From positions 57,859,064-57,923,063 of the forward strand of contig JACMZG010001911.1 of assembly GCA_018340805.1 (NCBI GenBank): 64,000 nucleotides of DNA. The letters run 5' to 3'. Position 1 is the first letter of the stretch. Each line of letters opens with the position of its first letter. The notes under the pieces are model-generated. The model did no database searches, was not told the DNA's origin, and worked only from the letters and a program-made list of their open reading frames with translations. The position numbers were made by a program, and so were the translations under genes. Positions 31,464 through 43,465 of the stretch are shown here, piece by piece. Source of the stretch: Microvelia longipes. Its lineage: Eukaryota; Arthropoda; Insecta; Hemiptera; Veliidae.

Positions 31464-34400
31464 GTTTGTATTTTGCAAGTATATTTTTATTTTCCTTTCT
31501 GCTAATTGGCTGGTCTTTTAATTCAACCGAGAATCCACCAGTTGGTTGGACTTAAGTGGTTCTGTGGTTGGTAAAAGGATGGAGGAAAGAAGAGGAATAG
31601 GACAGGGTCTAATGTGTTAAATGAGAAAGTTTTATTATTTTTGCCACCACGAACCAACTACTGCTACGTCTACTATGGAGAAGTGAGTGAAATTAGTGAA
31701 GTTCCAAAAGTTTTGTAATAGAAAAGTCTTGGAATTAGAGAATTAGAGAACACAGATAAAATCATCTGTAGGATTACAAAAACAGAGACAAAATCCTCTG
31801 TTGAATTACAAAAACAGGGATAAAATCCTCTGTAGATTACAAAAACAGAGATGGAATCATCTGTAGAGTTACAAAAACAAAGATAAAATCATCTGTGGAA
31901 TTACAAAAACAAAGATAAAATCAACTGTAGGATTACAAAAACAGAGATAAAATCCTCTGTAGCATTACAAAAACAAAGATAAAATCATCTGTAGGATTAC
32001 AAAAACAAAGATAAAATTAACTGTAGGATTACCAAAACAAAGATAAAATCATCGGTAGGATTACAAAAACAAAGATAAAATCAACTGTAGGATTACAAAA
32101 ACAGAGATAAAACCCTCTGTAGAATTTCAAAAACAGAGATAAAATCCTCTGTAGAATTTCAAAAACAAAGATAATTCCTTTGTAGGATTACAAAAACAAA
32201 GATAATTCCTTTGTAGGATTTCAAAAGGGCATGACTTAATTCCACCTACCGGTAAGCTGGAGTTGTATTAAAAGACAAGTGAATTTAAGGGGCACACACT
32301 TTCATAATCAAATGTTAAGGTCTGTAGAGATGTATGTGCAGTTTTCTTATAAACATGGTATAGACAAGGCAGTTTTACTGAAGTAGATAAAACTTAGTGC
32401 GAAAATCAAATCCTACGAGATGAAAAACTGATTAGATTTTAAAAGAAAACATGTGATCTCAAAATTATGGCCATCTTGAATATTCTAAAATTTCATTTTT
32501 TTTTACAAATATGACTTCTAGTGCTAGTTTAAAGTGTGAGCCCAACAAGATTGTCCGTAGCCTGCTTTTTGATTCTCTAATATTTTGGGAACTGTTTCAG
32601 ACACAGGTGTGGTTAAAAATCCCAAAATCTGGAACGGGGTACCTCAGAACTTTTACTCGCTATATTGGATTGGCTATGATTTTCCTCACCACTTTGGACT
32701 TGCTTCGCTCATCCTTTTTTTTTATTCCCCACTTAACAATTATTTGTGATGTTAAATTATTTTGAGATTGGGAAGCTCAGTTGCATATCTGGCAGCCTGT
32801 TGTTATATTAATATATTTTTCAGAGTCTGAGAAAAACAAACTAACCAAGTTATGTAGATTGTGTAGTAGAACAATTACAAACGATTCTCACTATTTGTTT
32901 GATAAGACTGCCACTGGTATTAGCACTGCTGAGAAAATCAATGCTTGCTTACCAATCCATGTAAGTATAATGGTAATATTTCTAATCAGTGTTAGTCATT
33001 TTTCACTCAGTAGAGACAGTTACGATATTTGTTTATCATCCTTATAGAGGTTAAATAGTTTTGATAGGGCAGAGAGGGATATTGATTGGGTTTCATTGTT
33101 TTCTTTTTCTTGAAGCGAAGCCGAGGAAGCTAATTTCTTCTCTGGAGCAATGACTAGTTCCTCCTTTGGTAAATTCAAGATTTTACCTCCAGGAGTGAGA
33201 AAACAGTATAATCATGAAGTATAGTCTAATTGCGGTGTTCGTAATTAAAGTTACCATTTGATTTATTGGACAATAAATGTGTTCTTATATAGTTTGCCTC
33301 ATTAATTGAATTTTAAAGCTCCACGATCAGTGTTAGTTAATATTAATGTTTACTTGTTTAAAAGTCAATCAAACTTATATTATTACTACAACAGATTATA
33401 GTATGACATACAATTAAAATCAGTTGACAGTGTGAGAAAATAGTGTTGAGGGACCACTGAGGGTTGTGTAATATGACATTGTGGGTGTGGTTTAATCCAG
33501 GACTAACCTCTTTGGCTCCCTGGCATTATTTTCCAACGCTGTCAACTGATTTTAACCGTGTGTCATACTAAAATAAAACAATATGAATACATTTTGAGAT
33601 TTTAATTACAAAAATAAGTAAAACATCTGTTTGTATAGTCAAACAGTGAGGTCAGCAGTTTTTAAGTTTTTTATTTGGATCTAAACTAAAATTTTAATAC
33701 TAAATGTTTACACTGAGATTTCTTATTATTAAATAAGAAAAATCATATCAACATGAATCTGTCATGTTGTTCATTTTTGTTAACTAATTCAATTGTTTTA
33801 TTAACGTAAAAACTGCAAGTCATTTATAAGAGTCATTAACGATTAGTTTTCTAATAACTTGCTAAATAAATGCTTAGTTTTTAAATATTTTAAAAACACA
33901 AGTTAATTGATCAACATCGTGCACAAGTTTAGATAGATGTTGTATTTTATTACAATTATTTAGAATATTTTTAAACTCATTATCTAAGGTCTAAAACTTT
34001 TACATTAAACATTTAATAGTTTTAAATAATTTTACGTACTCAGTGATAAAAAAGTGTTTAAAGTGTACGTCCCCTGTGAGGATTGAACATGTAACCTTAG
34101 ACTTAAAAGCTGAATACGCTACTAACTGAGCTAAAGGGGAAATGCAGAGTGGGAGTAAAGTAGTTGCCATGTTATTTTACCCACCCTGTGGCACTTGTGA
34201 TCTCACTGACTTATTAAGAAAAAGTCCCTACAACTACAAGGGGGTGATTTGTTGGTGGGGGTGAGTCAGGTTATTTTACCCACCCTGTGGTACTTGGGAT
34301 ATCAATCGCTTATAAAGATAAAGTCCTTACAACTGCAAGGGGGCGAGGCAGTTTATTTTACCCACCCTGCGGCACGTGTGATCTCAATCGCTTCTTTTCT

Positions 34401-37400
34401 TATTTCTTTCTCTCTTCTATTCAAAACAAACTTTTTTAACTTGATTTTAGTAATTTTTTGTTTACTTTGAACGGTGTTTCTTTTAATATTGTTATTTCAT
34501 TGCATTCTTGCATATTCATTTGAATTACATTATTATTTGAAAAAAATATGTTATTATTATTATTATAGTAAAACTTATTAAGAAGGTTAAATCAGTTATT
34601 GCAAGCACATGCAAAATCCTCATTGTAAAAGCTTAAATCACTAATTTTAGACAAATTTAAGTACGTCATTTAAAAAAGTTAATCAGTTGTCTTGTAGAAA
34701 GCGTTATAAAAACCTGGTTTGTTGTAATAAAATAATTTTTAAGTAAGGCCATTAAAGTATTGCAAGTACTTCATGGCTTCATGGCTTCTCATGAGCTCTA
34801 CTTTAACATCTTGTACTTACAATCTATCGTTTAGTTTAAAAATCTTGACAGGTCAGTTTAGACTCCACTGATTCTTAAGAAATAAAAACCCTGCAAGAAG
34901 GGAGCGGGAAAAAACGATGTAAACAAATCAGGTTATTTTACTGGTATTTTCTTGGCGATGTTTTTTTTACATTTCTTTAGTGTAGTTTTATTTTAAAATA
35001 TCATTTTTAAGATTAATTTGAAAGTAGTTTTCAAAACGATGTAATCAAAATAAGAACCACAAACAAATTGAACGATTGCTGGGAAGAAGGTTTTTTCCCT
35101 ACAGCGGTTATTGTGGTAGGGATTTTTTTTCTCTTTTTAAGTGAGAGGTTGGCAGCGGCTTCTCTGATTGGTCAATCCCTAAAATACTTATGACCTTGGG
35201 GATTTTTAAACTAAACGATAGACTGTAGTTTTCAATATAATGCATACTTCTATATGAGGAGCATAGAAATAGAAGATATAGATAGAATATCAATTCACTA
35301 TCTTCCAGTTAATATTATTGCAATCTCTAAATTTTAGGTGACCATGAGGGATCAGTTACCAAAACAAATCTGTGGGTTGTGTTACAAAGGATTAAATGCA
35401 AACTATGAGTTCATGAAGAGAGTTATGTCTGCCCAGAAATCATTAGTCAATGTCTATTCCATAGCAAATAAGTAAGTTATTTTATTTATTGTATTCAAAT
35501 CGTGTATATGTTCCATAGCTTATATATAAGTCAGGAATTTCAAAAATTAAAAACAATATAATAACAATTAAAAAAATCTCCACAAAACAAAACATTTATT
35601 AGCTAAGCGCTTTGAACCTACAAAGGGGTCATCATCAGTGAAAAACCTACAAACAAATACAACAGAATAAAAACCAAAATAACAATATGAAAAAAGCAAA
35701 TAATGAAACAAAGTAAATAAATAAAATCTAAATAGTGTAGATTTAAAGTAATTACCATTAAAATGTTAAAAAGGAAGAATAATAAGTCTATGTTTTGGAG
35801 AAATTGGAAATTGAGTGATGTCAGAACATTGAAGGTGATTTAAATTGAATCAAAGAGGAGAGTCATCCCCCCCCCCTACTGAAGGCTATGCTACAAGCTG
35901 TCAGTCTGACTTTGATATCAGGTAAAAAAAACATAGACCCATTCTTCTTTTTAACATCACAACAGTAATTACTTTAAATCTACAATATTTAGATTTTTAT
36001 TCATTTACTTTGTAACATTATTTGTTTCTTTATATTATGTTATTTTGGTTTTTAATCTGTTGTACTTGTTTTTAGGTTTTGCACTGATGATGGCCTCTTT
36101 GAAGGTTGAAAGCACTTTGCCAATAAAGTTTTGTTTTGTGGAAAGGCTCTTTAGTTTTCATTATTTTTAATGGACTCCATTCACACATATTATAATAATT
36201 TAAAAACAATATATTCCAACTGTGCATATGTTCCATAGCTAAAAGATAAGATAGGTGTTCCAACTATTAAAATTAATATATTCCAACTGTTAGTATGATC
36301 CATAGCTAATAAATAGATAAGCTAAGAGTTTCTAGTATTAAAAACAATATATTCCAACTATGCATATGTTCCTAAGCTTAAAGATAAGCTAGGCTTGGTA
36401 CGGAATTCTACCAGCTGAAATGCATGGTCTCATGCTCAGCAATCCATTTTGCTTAAGTTTCCCTGGCATGCTGTAAAACCTTAGCGTAGCATCACAACTT
36501 GTTTTTAAATTTTTCTGGATTTTCCAAAGAAAACTAATTTTTTATTACATTTTTTACTTTTTCATATTAATACTATAGATATATAGAAAAAGTACTGTGT
36601 TTGTAACTGGGATTTCCCCTGAAGTGTCCGTTTCAAGTGGTTTTTTCCACTGGACCTCCTGAGTGGTTTTTACAAAGTTACCTGTCTGTATGTGTGTCTG
36701 TTATCATCATAGCTCCCAGTGTGATTATGCCACAAATTCAGGCTGGTCTCATTCGATTCAGCGCCCAAAAAGCAATAAAAGGAACTTTCTCGGCTCGAGC
36801 CACTAGTTTGTACTTACCTGCTAATTTAAATGCAATCACTGTTGCCACTAACTATTGAAGATTTATAACAGTGTGTACTTATTACAGAGGATACCCTGCT
36901 GGCGAATGCTGTCCTCTTTGTGTGGTTGGTAAGTTTAGTCATATAGAAAATAAGAATGGAACGATAGTGAGCAGTATCAAGAAAGAGCAAGTCGACTATT
37001 ATCCTGATAATTCATTGTCTAGTTCGTCTAATATTATAGAAGAGACTGAAGTTACACATAAAAAAGGTTTATGTTTTTTTATAAATATAGTTTTACAAGT
37101 AAGACCATGATCATTAAAATTTTCTGGGTTGTAATATTGCAATTCTTATACATTCTATTTAATATTTTAGCAATTTTTTAAATGATGCTTATGAGGTTGT
37201 TTAGATGACAGGAGTGGGGGGGGGGAGAAGACCCTAGTATTGGCTTCATCATTCCAAAATTATACATACAAGGTGGAACATTTCAGATGCACCAACATTA
37301 AATTCTTCAAATTAGAGAAAACATTGTCTTAGACTTTCAGAAATGTTTTCTACACACTGTTTGGCTAAATAAACAGAATTATCTCTGGAGGAGATGATTC

Positions 37401-39424
37401 TATATAAGATTTATCTTTTGATCTGGGAGTACAATAAAGTTTAAAATCATTCCTAGGCGGCAACTTTATGATCTTATCAGAAAGTAGATCAGTATTCGGA
37501 TTATTCACTTCTAATTTATTTTTAGTAATGTGCATTACACTTAGAATAATACTAATATAGAAGGAGCATATGACCGTAAACACAATGTAATTCTACTTAT
37601 AACAAGAAAGCTGGTTGACTGATGATCATAAGTCCTACCATCCTAACAACAAAACATTATTTTAAATATGTGTCATAAATTTCCATTAATGAAGAAAAAT
37701 TGTAAAGAATAAATATAAAAACTTAAAACACCTGCTGAGTATTTAATAAAACCGGTCTTAGATGGCAAAAGGATACCGGAATACAAGAATCTTCATTTAG
37801 TTAACGAGGACTACTTTTAATATAATTTTAATTAAAAACGTTAAACTACAATTTAAAATGCTTAAAATATTTTAATGCACCGATATTTGTATTAGTATTT
37901 TATGAATAATCAATCATTAATTAATAATATAACATAATAATTCAGCAACTGGAAGTATTGCTAACTTTTTTATAAAACATTGTATATTGTTAGAGTGGCA
38001 GCATTACTTAAGACCACCAGTGAACCGCCTTTCGTGTTATCAGTAGTGCACCTTCTATGTATAGTATTATTCTAAGGCATTGCAGGTTTACTTGTTAGAT
38101 TGTCTATAACTTCCCTGCATTTGCACTGTATCGATCAATGTTGTAATTTTTCAGAATATTACCTCAATGACGAAGTAGTGACTGGTTTCTGGGATGGTAG
38201 TTCCAGCGCTGTAAGTACTGTTAGCGTGCCATCCCCCAAATATGGGGATATGTTTACTCCAACTGGACCTAGGAAATATAGGAAACGAAATAGACAAGAT
38301 GATGATAATGAGTGGACAATAGACGAGGAATACATTCCAGTCAGTAAGAGAGGCAGACCTAAAGGAACAGTAAATAAATCAGTGACACCTAAGAATAAAC
38401 AACAATCGCAAAAGGTGAATTATTTTGAAATAATTGTTTTATTGAATCTTCTGCTACAACCACATGACCTACGTTAAAAAAACAAAAAACAATACAATCT
38501 TAGTGTTGATGTTTTCAAATTCGAATCTGAGTATTCACAATTTTTTAGGTCTTGTATGTTGTATAACATATGTGCCAAGTTGCGACTCATTTTATCAGCA
38601 TTAGTTCGATTTGTATCATTTGCTTTTTTTAACTTTTTTTAAAAAAATTGGAAAAAAATTAAAAATAATCCAATTGAGTTGAAATTTAGTATAAGTGTAT
38701 TTAAGTGTATTAAGTATACAAGTATTTTAACGTACTTATAAAGTGTATTTGTTTACATAAAAAATAAGTGCACTAAGTTTAGTTTCAATATGACAAGTAT
38801 ATCCATGATTTTTGTTGAATCATAAAAGTTAAGCAGCATCGAGAGTGGTCAATGCCTGGATGGGTGACTGCTGGAATGAAGTGGATGCATTTACTATTTG
38901 AGGACGAGCAAAGCGAGCCCAAAGACGTGTTGCAGTATAAATTTAAAGACTTGTATATTCTAAGTATGAGCGAAGCGAGTCTGAAGCAGGAAGAATGCAT
39001 GAAAGAAAGTTCTGTAGGAACCCTGTACCTGATTTTATTATATAATTCTTTGTAAAAATACATACCTTTGCTATTAATGAAGAAAAGTAAATATTGGAAA
39101 AGGCAAATACACTATTAGTTGGTTGTAAGCCAGATATGCTTTAAAAACTGTATCATACTTTTCTTTTAATAGTAACTATTTATAAGGTTATAATCAAACT
39201 ATTACCTCTGATTGTTGTTTCAGATTTTAGTAACATCCTCGGTGGAAAGGAGCTGTGTCCTGTGTGGATGGCTAGGACCGGAATCAGACATGTTTTCTCA
39301 TTCTCTAACTCAACACTGTCAGCAAGATCTCAATTATTTCCCTTGTTCGATATGTAAAGTGGTTCAAACAAATGAAGTTTCACTGGAAAACCATGTTCTA
39401 ACTCATAGTGGTGTTTTTATGTAA
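31271..39424 (+). CDS. ZAD / AT-hook / C2H2 zinc-finger protein with ubiquitin-like N-terminus (6 exons)
   Basis: Exons 31271-31463, 32824-32960, 35338-35471, 36888-36928, 38155-38414 and 39224-39424 join in one frame (966 nt, 321 residues). Domains: residues 1-64 look like a ubiquitin fold (MQLKLRVGVGDSLTIDV); a ZAD with C75-x2-C78 and C122-x2-C125 plus LPKQICGLC; CCPLC at 162-166; a basic stretch KYRKRNR (209-215); AT-hook KRGRPKG (233-239); finger C266/C269/H281/H286 and finger C296/C299/H312/H316. ZADs mediate dimerisation of arthropod C2H2 transcription factors, so a nuclear DNA-binding role is inferred. Two fingers is few for the class. Exon 1 could instead end at 31478 in the same phase. 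I cannot name an orthologue. Confidence 0.82.
31745..32230. repeat. ~33 bp tandem repeat in ZAD gene intron 1
   Basis: About 15 units of ATTACAAAAACAAAGATAAA plus ATCATCTGTAGG. Most units pair ACAGA with TCTGT, so each can form a small hairpin. Confidence 0.85.
32824..32960 (+). CDS. ZAD gene exon 2: first ZAD Cys pair
   Basis: Between ATTTTTCAG and GTAAGT. Encodes KLTKLCRLCSRTI and AEKINACLPIH, the first half of a ZAD. Confidence 0.85.
33399..33570. mobile_element. MITE family B, 172 bp copy
   Basis: Terminal inverted repeats TAGTATGACA / TGTCATACTA, continuing inward through TTAAAATCAGTTGACAG / CTGTCAACTGATTTTAA. In ZAD gene intron 2. Confidence 0.8.
34069..34141 (-). tRNA. tRNA-Lys-like sequence, degenerate (pseudogene or SINE head)
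   Basis: The minus strand reads TCCCCTTTAGCTCAGTTAG..., an anticodon-loop-like CTTTTAA (TTT, Lys), then GGTTACATGTTCAATCCTCA and GGGGA closing the acceptor stem. A and B boxes are recognisable, but the D, anticodon and T stems have mismatches, so a functional tRNA is unlikely. Confidence 0.4.
34160..34400. repeat. ~85-98 bp tandem repeat
   Basis: Three units starting TTATTTTACCCACCCTG with GTGATCTCA and ACAACTACAAGGGGG, immediately beside the tRNA-Lys-like sequence. Confidence 0.75.
34401..35337. other. ZAD gene intron 2, no other gene seen
   Basis: AT-rich intron. An inverted pair around 34800-35230 (ATCTATCGTTTAGTTTAAA / TTTAAACTAAACGATAGA, with AAATCCCTAC-type inner segments) suggests an old inverted-repeat element. 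No exon recognised. Confidence 0.4.
35338..35471 (+). CDS. ZAD gene exon 3: second ZAD Cys pair
   Basis: Between ATTTTAG and GTAAGT. Encodes DQLPKQICGLCYKGLNANYEF and a following helix, completing the ZAD. Confidence 0.87.
35579..36155. repeat. Inverted pair of Penelope-type ends
   Basis: The left arm (minus) has CACTGATGATGACCCC and TTAGCTAAGCGCTTTG. The right arm (plus) has CACTGATGATGGCCTC with hairpin and GAAA (36084-36111) and TTTGCCAATAAAG. Same arrangement as 6143-7215. In ZAD gene intron 3. Confidence 0.6.
36570..36760 (+). repeat. 5S-repeat family, 5' segment
   Basis: Starts AAAGTACTGTGTTTG and continues TCCGTTTCAAGTGG, CTGTCTGTATGTGTGT and CATAGCTCCCAGTGTG, matching 51645-51800. 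The 5S-like part is missing here. Confidence 0.6.
36888..36928 (+). CDS. ZAD gene exon 4 (41-nt micro-exon)
   Basis: ATTACAG acceptor and GTAAGT donor; encodes GYPAGECCPLCVV. Phase 2 in and 1 out, matching exons 3 and 5 exactly. Confidence 0.75.
36929..38154. other. ZAD gene intron 4, no other gene seen
   Basis: AT-rich; short open frames at 36871-37110 and 37365-37583 are exon read-through and chance. Nothing else recognised. Confidence 0.4.
38155..38414 (+). CDS. ZAD gene exon 5: basic region and AT-hook
   Basis: TTTTTCAG acceptor, GTGAAT donor. Encodes an acidic/serine linker, RKYRKRNR and the AT-hook KRGRPKG. Confidence 0.82.
38567..39030 (+). mobile_element. 5S-rRNA-derived repeat, copy 2
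   Basis: 38821-38875 reads CATAAAAGTTAAGCAGCATC... TGGATGGGTGACTGCTGGAA, an uninterrupted match to the 5S rRNA A box, intermediate element and C box. GACGAGCAAAGCGAGCC and GAGCGAAGCGAGTC follow at 38902 and 38967. In ZAD gene intron 5. Confidence 0.75.
39224..39424 (+). CDS. ZAD gene exon 6: C2H2 fingers and stop
   Basis: GTTTCAG acceptor. Encodes CVLCGWLGPESDMFSHSLTQH and CSICKVVQTNEVSLENHVLTH, ending HSGVFM then TAA. AATAAA at 39432 and 40562 are candidate poly(A) signals. Confidence 0.85.
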   Translation: MLVTSSVERSCVLCGWLGPESDMFSHSLTQHCQQDLNYFPCSICKVVQTNEVSLENHVLTHSGVFM

Positions 39425-39861
39425 TTATTAGAATAAAACTTACTGTATGGATCTAAGATGTTCAACTGAATAAACTCTGAAGCAAAACAAAGTTATTTGT
39501 ATTCGAGAAGGTAATCAATTAAAAGACAGGGAAGCCACTTGTTTTACCCTATTAAAATGCCCACTTTTTTAATGCCTTAAAAAAGTAACGAACTTTTGAG
39601 ACCATTCTGATCATGATTTTAACAGGCATTGCCGTTTAGCTGGAAGTAGACAGGTTGTTCCTCTAGAAAGTCCTTTCCTCTTTTTTTAAGAAACTAACAA
39701 AGATTTTGAAATGTTGTCTTTGGGAATCGTTTTGGTCAAAAACACTTTTCAGGATAAATCTGATTTTGGCGTTGCATTGCCTTTGTTTCTATCCAAGGAA
39801 AAGATAAAGGGACTTTCTTGTGAAATACCCTGTATAAAGGATATAAAGCAGCCTATTAGAC

Positions 39862-40344
39862 CAAGGTTGCACTAAGTGTGGTCCGCGGACCCCTGGGTGT
39901 CCAAAGAAAGATTTTAGAGGGTCCACAAGCAAATTGACAAAATATTATAAACTAATATGTAAACATCTATTAATTAACTTCAAAGCTATTACAATTAATA
40001 ATTATAATAACAGTTATCTGTTCTAATATCCTTTAACAAATTCCCAAGGGAATAATAAATATTGATTGTTTGTAAATATGGGAATGTTTTAGAAAAGTCC
40101 ATGAATCAAGAAATTATCAACTATTTTTTTTTTTTTTTTTTGGAAACAAAGATCTATTTTCTGTTGTTCGTAAGATGGCCAAAAAATGGGTCTACGAATA
40201 TTAAATTAGAGAGATTCTATTTGTTGGTGTGAAATTTATTTAATTTATTTGTCCGGGGAGGGGGGGGGGGCTCAGACAGGGGTCTGCCGAGTACCATTTA
40301 TCTTCAATGGGGGTCCACGGGGCTCTAAAGTTTGTGTATCCCTG
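39862..40344 (+). mobile_element. hAT-like non-autonomous element
   Basis: Imperfect terminal inverted repeats: CAAGGTTGCACTAAGTGTGG and GTCCGCGGACCCC, against CAGGGATACACAAACTTTAG and GTGGACCCCC. Flanked by TATTAGAC / CATCAGAC, a 6 of 8 target duplication. A mostly non-coding 483 bp. Confidence 0.65.
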
Positions 40345-40352
40345 CATCAGAC

Positions 40353-42240
40353 CACTCAGTTCATTTGAAGATCATAAAAAGTGAAGTGTATGGCACTCAT
40401 TCTATTGATGTATCAAGTTTTTTTTGTGGTTTAAAACACTTAAGAATGTTCAAAATGTATTGTTGTATATATTGAGGAATTATATTATCTTTATTTGATT
40501 AAGATACTTTTTATTTCTTTTTGTTATAAAAACAATGTATTTATTTGTATAAAATTTAAAGTAATAAAGTCTAGTAAATTATTTTATTATTTGGTTGTTC
40601 TTATTTTTTTTAATGGGGGTTCATTTCCTCTGATTAGAATTATTTACTTTAAGGAAGAAAAGCGTAATTAGGAGGGAGAAAGTTATTCTTAACTGTGAGT
40701 TTGAATCTACAGGGAGTAAATTCACAAGTAACCAGCAGAAGTAAACTAAAGTTTGAAAATTTGGTTATTGGACTGCTTAGAATTGAATTTGGCAAAACGT
40801 CTGTTGTTAATGTAAATAATACAGAAAATTTTAAAGAACCTTAGTCTTCATTATTTTACCTAGAAAATAGGTTTTGCTGTGGTGGTCACTCCCAAATCCC
40901 GTTCTTTATTTCCTCTTTACCCTAGTCGGTAAGATTCAAGGATCTTAACTTGGAGGTTACTAGTTCTCTCCGGGGGGACACCTATTTGGTAAAATTAATT
41001 AATAATTAACCTGTAACCACCTTTAAAACATCCACACACTGTCCTGTTCCGCAAACAAAATCACTTCTCACATTATCATTTCTTTTAATTCCTCCCTTTT
41101 GCTGTTTTTAAAACAGACTGTTAATTTTTTGACACTTTTTAATTTATGTTTGTGATTAATATTTATTTCTTCCTGCCATTTTACTATGAATTGGGGGGGG
41201 GGGGACTGCAACATTTCCTTATAGTGTCTCTTTTACTAAGTTACTCACCTCTATTTTCTTCCTATTTTTTCTCTTCCCAATTCTTAACCCCATACAAAAG
41301 CCCCAGTGCTTTTCAGCATCCCCTATTGAGATTGTAAATTATTACTTCCTATTTACTTTCACTTTATATTTAGTGGGTAACTAACTAAAAGTCTGCCCTG
41401 TTTTCTCCTCTTTTACTTAGTTACCCATTACTTGATGGGTAACCTATTAAGGAGTGCCTCAGCTTTTAGTCGGATCAATGCTTTAGTCACTGAAAAATAA
41501 AGTTTCTAAAGTAAAAGAAAATTCACTGCAGAAGGCACTTCGCTACTTCTTCAGATAGTTACTCTCCAATAATGGTTACTTCTCGAAAGGGAATCCACCA
41601 AGGGATTTTATGTGGACAGTTACTCCCCAATAACAGAGTAAGAAAAAGGAAGGTTTCAGAACAAAAAAATGTACAGTAAAAACAAAGAAAAAGGATAAGG
41701 GGCACTTTTATAGGAAAGGGACCCTCTAACAATAGTCCTCGTTCTAAATAAGTACCTATGGGGCGACATTATAGACAAAGAATTAAATATAATGAATTTA
41801 ATTTAAATAAACTGAAGGTATTCAGCCTCTAATAAGGGCAGAATGTGAAAATACATGGACAAATGAGAAACCCCTTTTCTATAAAAAATACCAGAAAAGC
41901 AATATTTGAAAAAACGTGTAGAAGTAAAGACTGAATTTTTTTTACATAGGTTAGTATATGAGTTTCCCTACTTGGTTTAAATATTACTTTAGTGTATATG
42001 TGTGGACGAGATTTTAGTTCTAGACGTTTCTATGTGACTCGATAACTTTCAAACGCTTTTTTGGATCGAAATGAAACTCGGTGCAAATTCAACCCTGAGT
42101 GTTTATATTAGGCTGCAATTTTTTATTCTTATATCACTATGCATGGTTCACAAAAATACGAAGTTTTATTTTATTGGCTGCGAAGCGGCCCCCAGCGCTG
42201 CATAGCGGAAAAGTGGCCAATGGCCTCTTGTTTTAGAGGC
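40353..42240. other. Intergenic, no gene seen
   Basis: No exon recognised. AATAAA at 40562 may end the ZAD gene transcript. A hairpin GTTACCCAT-6 nt-ATGGGTAAC lies near 41423-41446, and repeated TTACTCCCCAATAA-like words near 41570-41630 suggest an eroded repeat. Confidence 0.4.
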
Positions 42241-42244
42241 CATC

Positions 42245-42345
42245 GGAATAGAGATTTTATTTCTAGAGGGGTCCCATTGGTTGAATTTTGAAACATCGAA
42301 AAAATAACCTGACTACCTTTGACTTTCAATATATTAAAACAAACT
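42245..42345. mobile_element. hAT-like MITE family A, partial copy
   Basis: ATAGAGATTTTATTTCTAGA, GAAACATCGAAAAAATAACC and ACTTTCAATATA match one end of 25202-25522 (reverse orientation). The other end is absent. Confidence 0.6.
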
Positions 42346-42879
42346 CGGGCCTTCTTGGATTCCAGAGTTTGTTTGTATTACTTAAATGCCATTTAGGTAA
42401 TACAACCAAGAAATCAGAAATACAGCATAACATTTCGGAATAAATACATTAAAATGAAATAAACTGATCCAAAAGAAACCGACAACAGAAATGAGTTTGC
42501 AATTTTCATATCTAGGTTTAGAAGTGAAATATTTGCGTATGATCTTTCTTTGTTTAGCAGTGTTGTACCTTAATTTCCTACTTTAGGGGTATTTAATGCT
42601 AGTACAGCTGCTTTTTCCTTGAAGTTCGGTTTCGGAATTTTTCGGGTCCTTTGTTTCGGTCTATATTTTATTTATTACATTTTGATCTTGGTCTAAACAG
42701 TTAAATTTTACTTAATTTAAGATTTGTTTGAGGAATGCGATAAGTAGTGGCATAATTAGTAGCCTAAAAGTGATGAAGTGAGTCTTTCATTTCTAGACAG
42801 TTGTTTATAGAAATGTAAACAATCTATTGTTTATATTTGTTGAATGATAGTTATTAAATTTTATTTGTATAGTTAAGTA

Positions 42880-43394
42880 ATGACTCTGCCTGTATCGAGT
42901 TATGAAGATTTATTAGATCGAGTTCGTTCTTTGACTCGTGAAACATTAAATTTACAAAATCAAATTAACTCGTCTGATAATGGTATGTTATTTATGTGAT
43001 GTGATCTGATATTTGTTTACTTTTAATCTGCTATAATTTTATTGTGATAATATTATGCTAATCGCCAAATTGTTCATGAATTTCCAGATGGAGGTTTAAA
43101 CTCATCACAAATTAAAATTGAGCAAAGCACTTCGTGGACTTTATTGAATCAAGTCGAAAGGTAATTTTATCTAATAAATTATGTTATCATTTCATCAAGT
43201 GAAATATTTGATTCGTAGGATGTGGTTCTACTTATTACAGATGTTAGAAATGTTTCTAATACACTTTTTTTCACTTAAATACACAATTATTTTGAAACAT
43301 AGATATATTATTATTGTATGCTACCTTTGCTTACACAGAGCAGTCACAGAGAAAAGTCCTTGCCACAAGATATTGCCTTTTTTGCAAGAAGCCA

Positions 43395-43465
<71 letters not shown>

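Noticed and set aside
34069..34141. Functional tRNA-Lys gene
   Set aside because: Several stem mismatches make a working tRNA unlikely; kept only as a tRNA-like sequence.
36637..36858. 73-codon frame
   Set aside because: Overlaps the 5' segment of the 5S-like repeat family; no domain.
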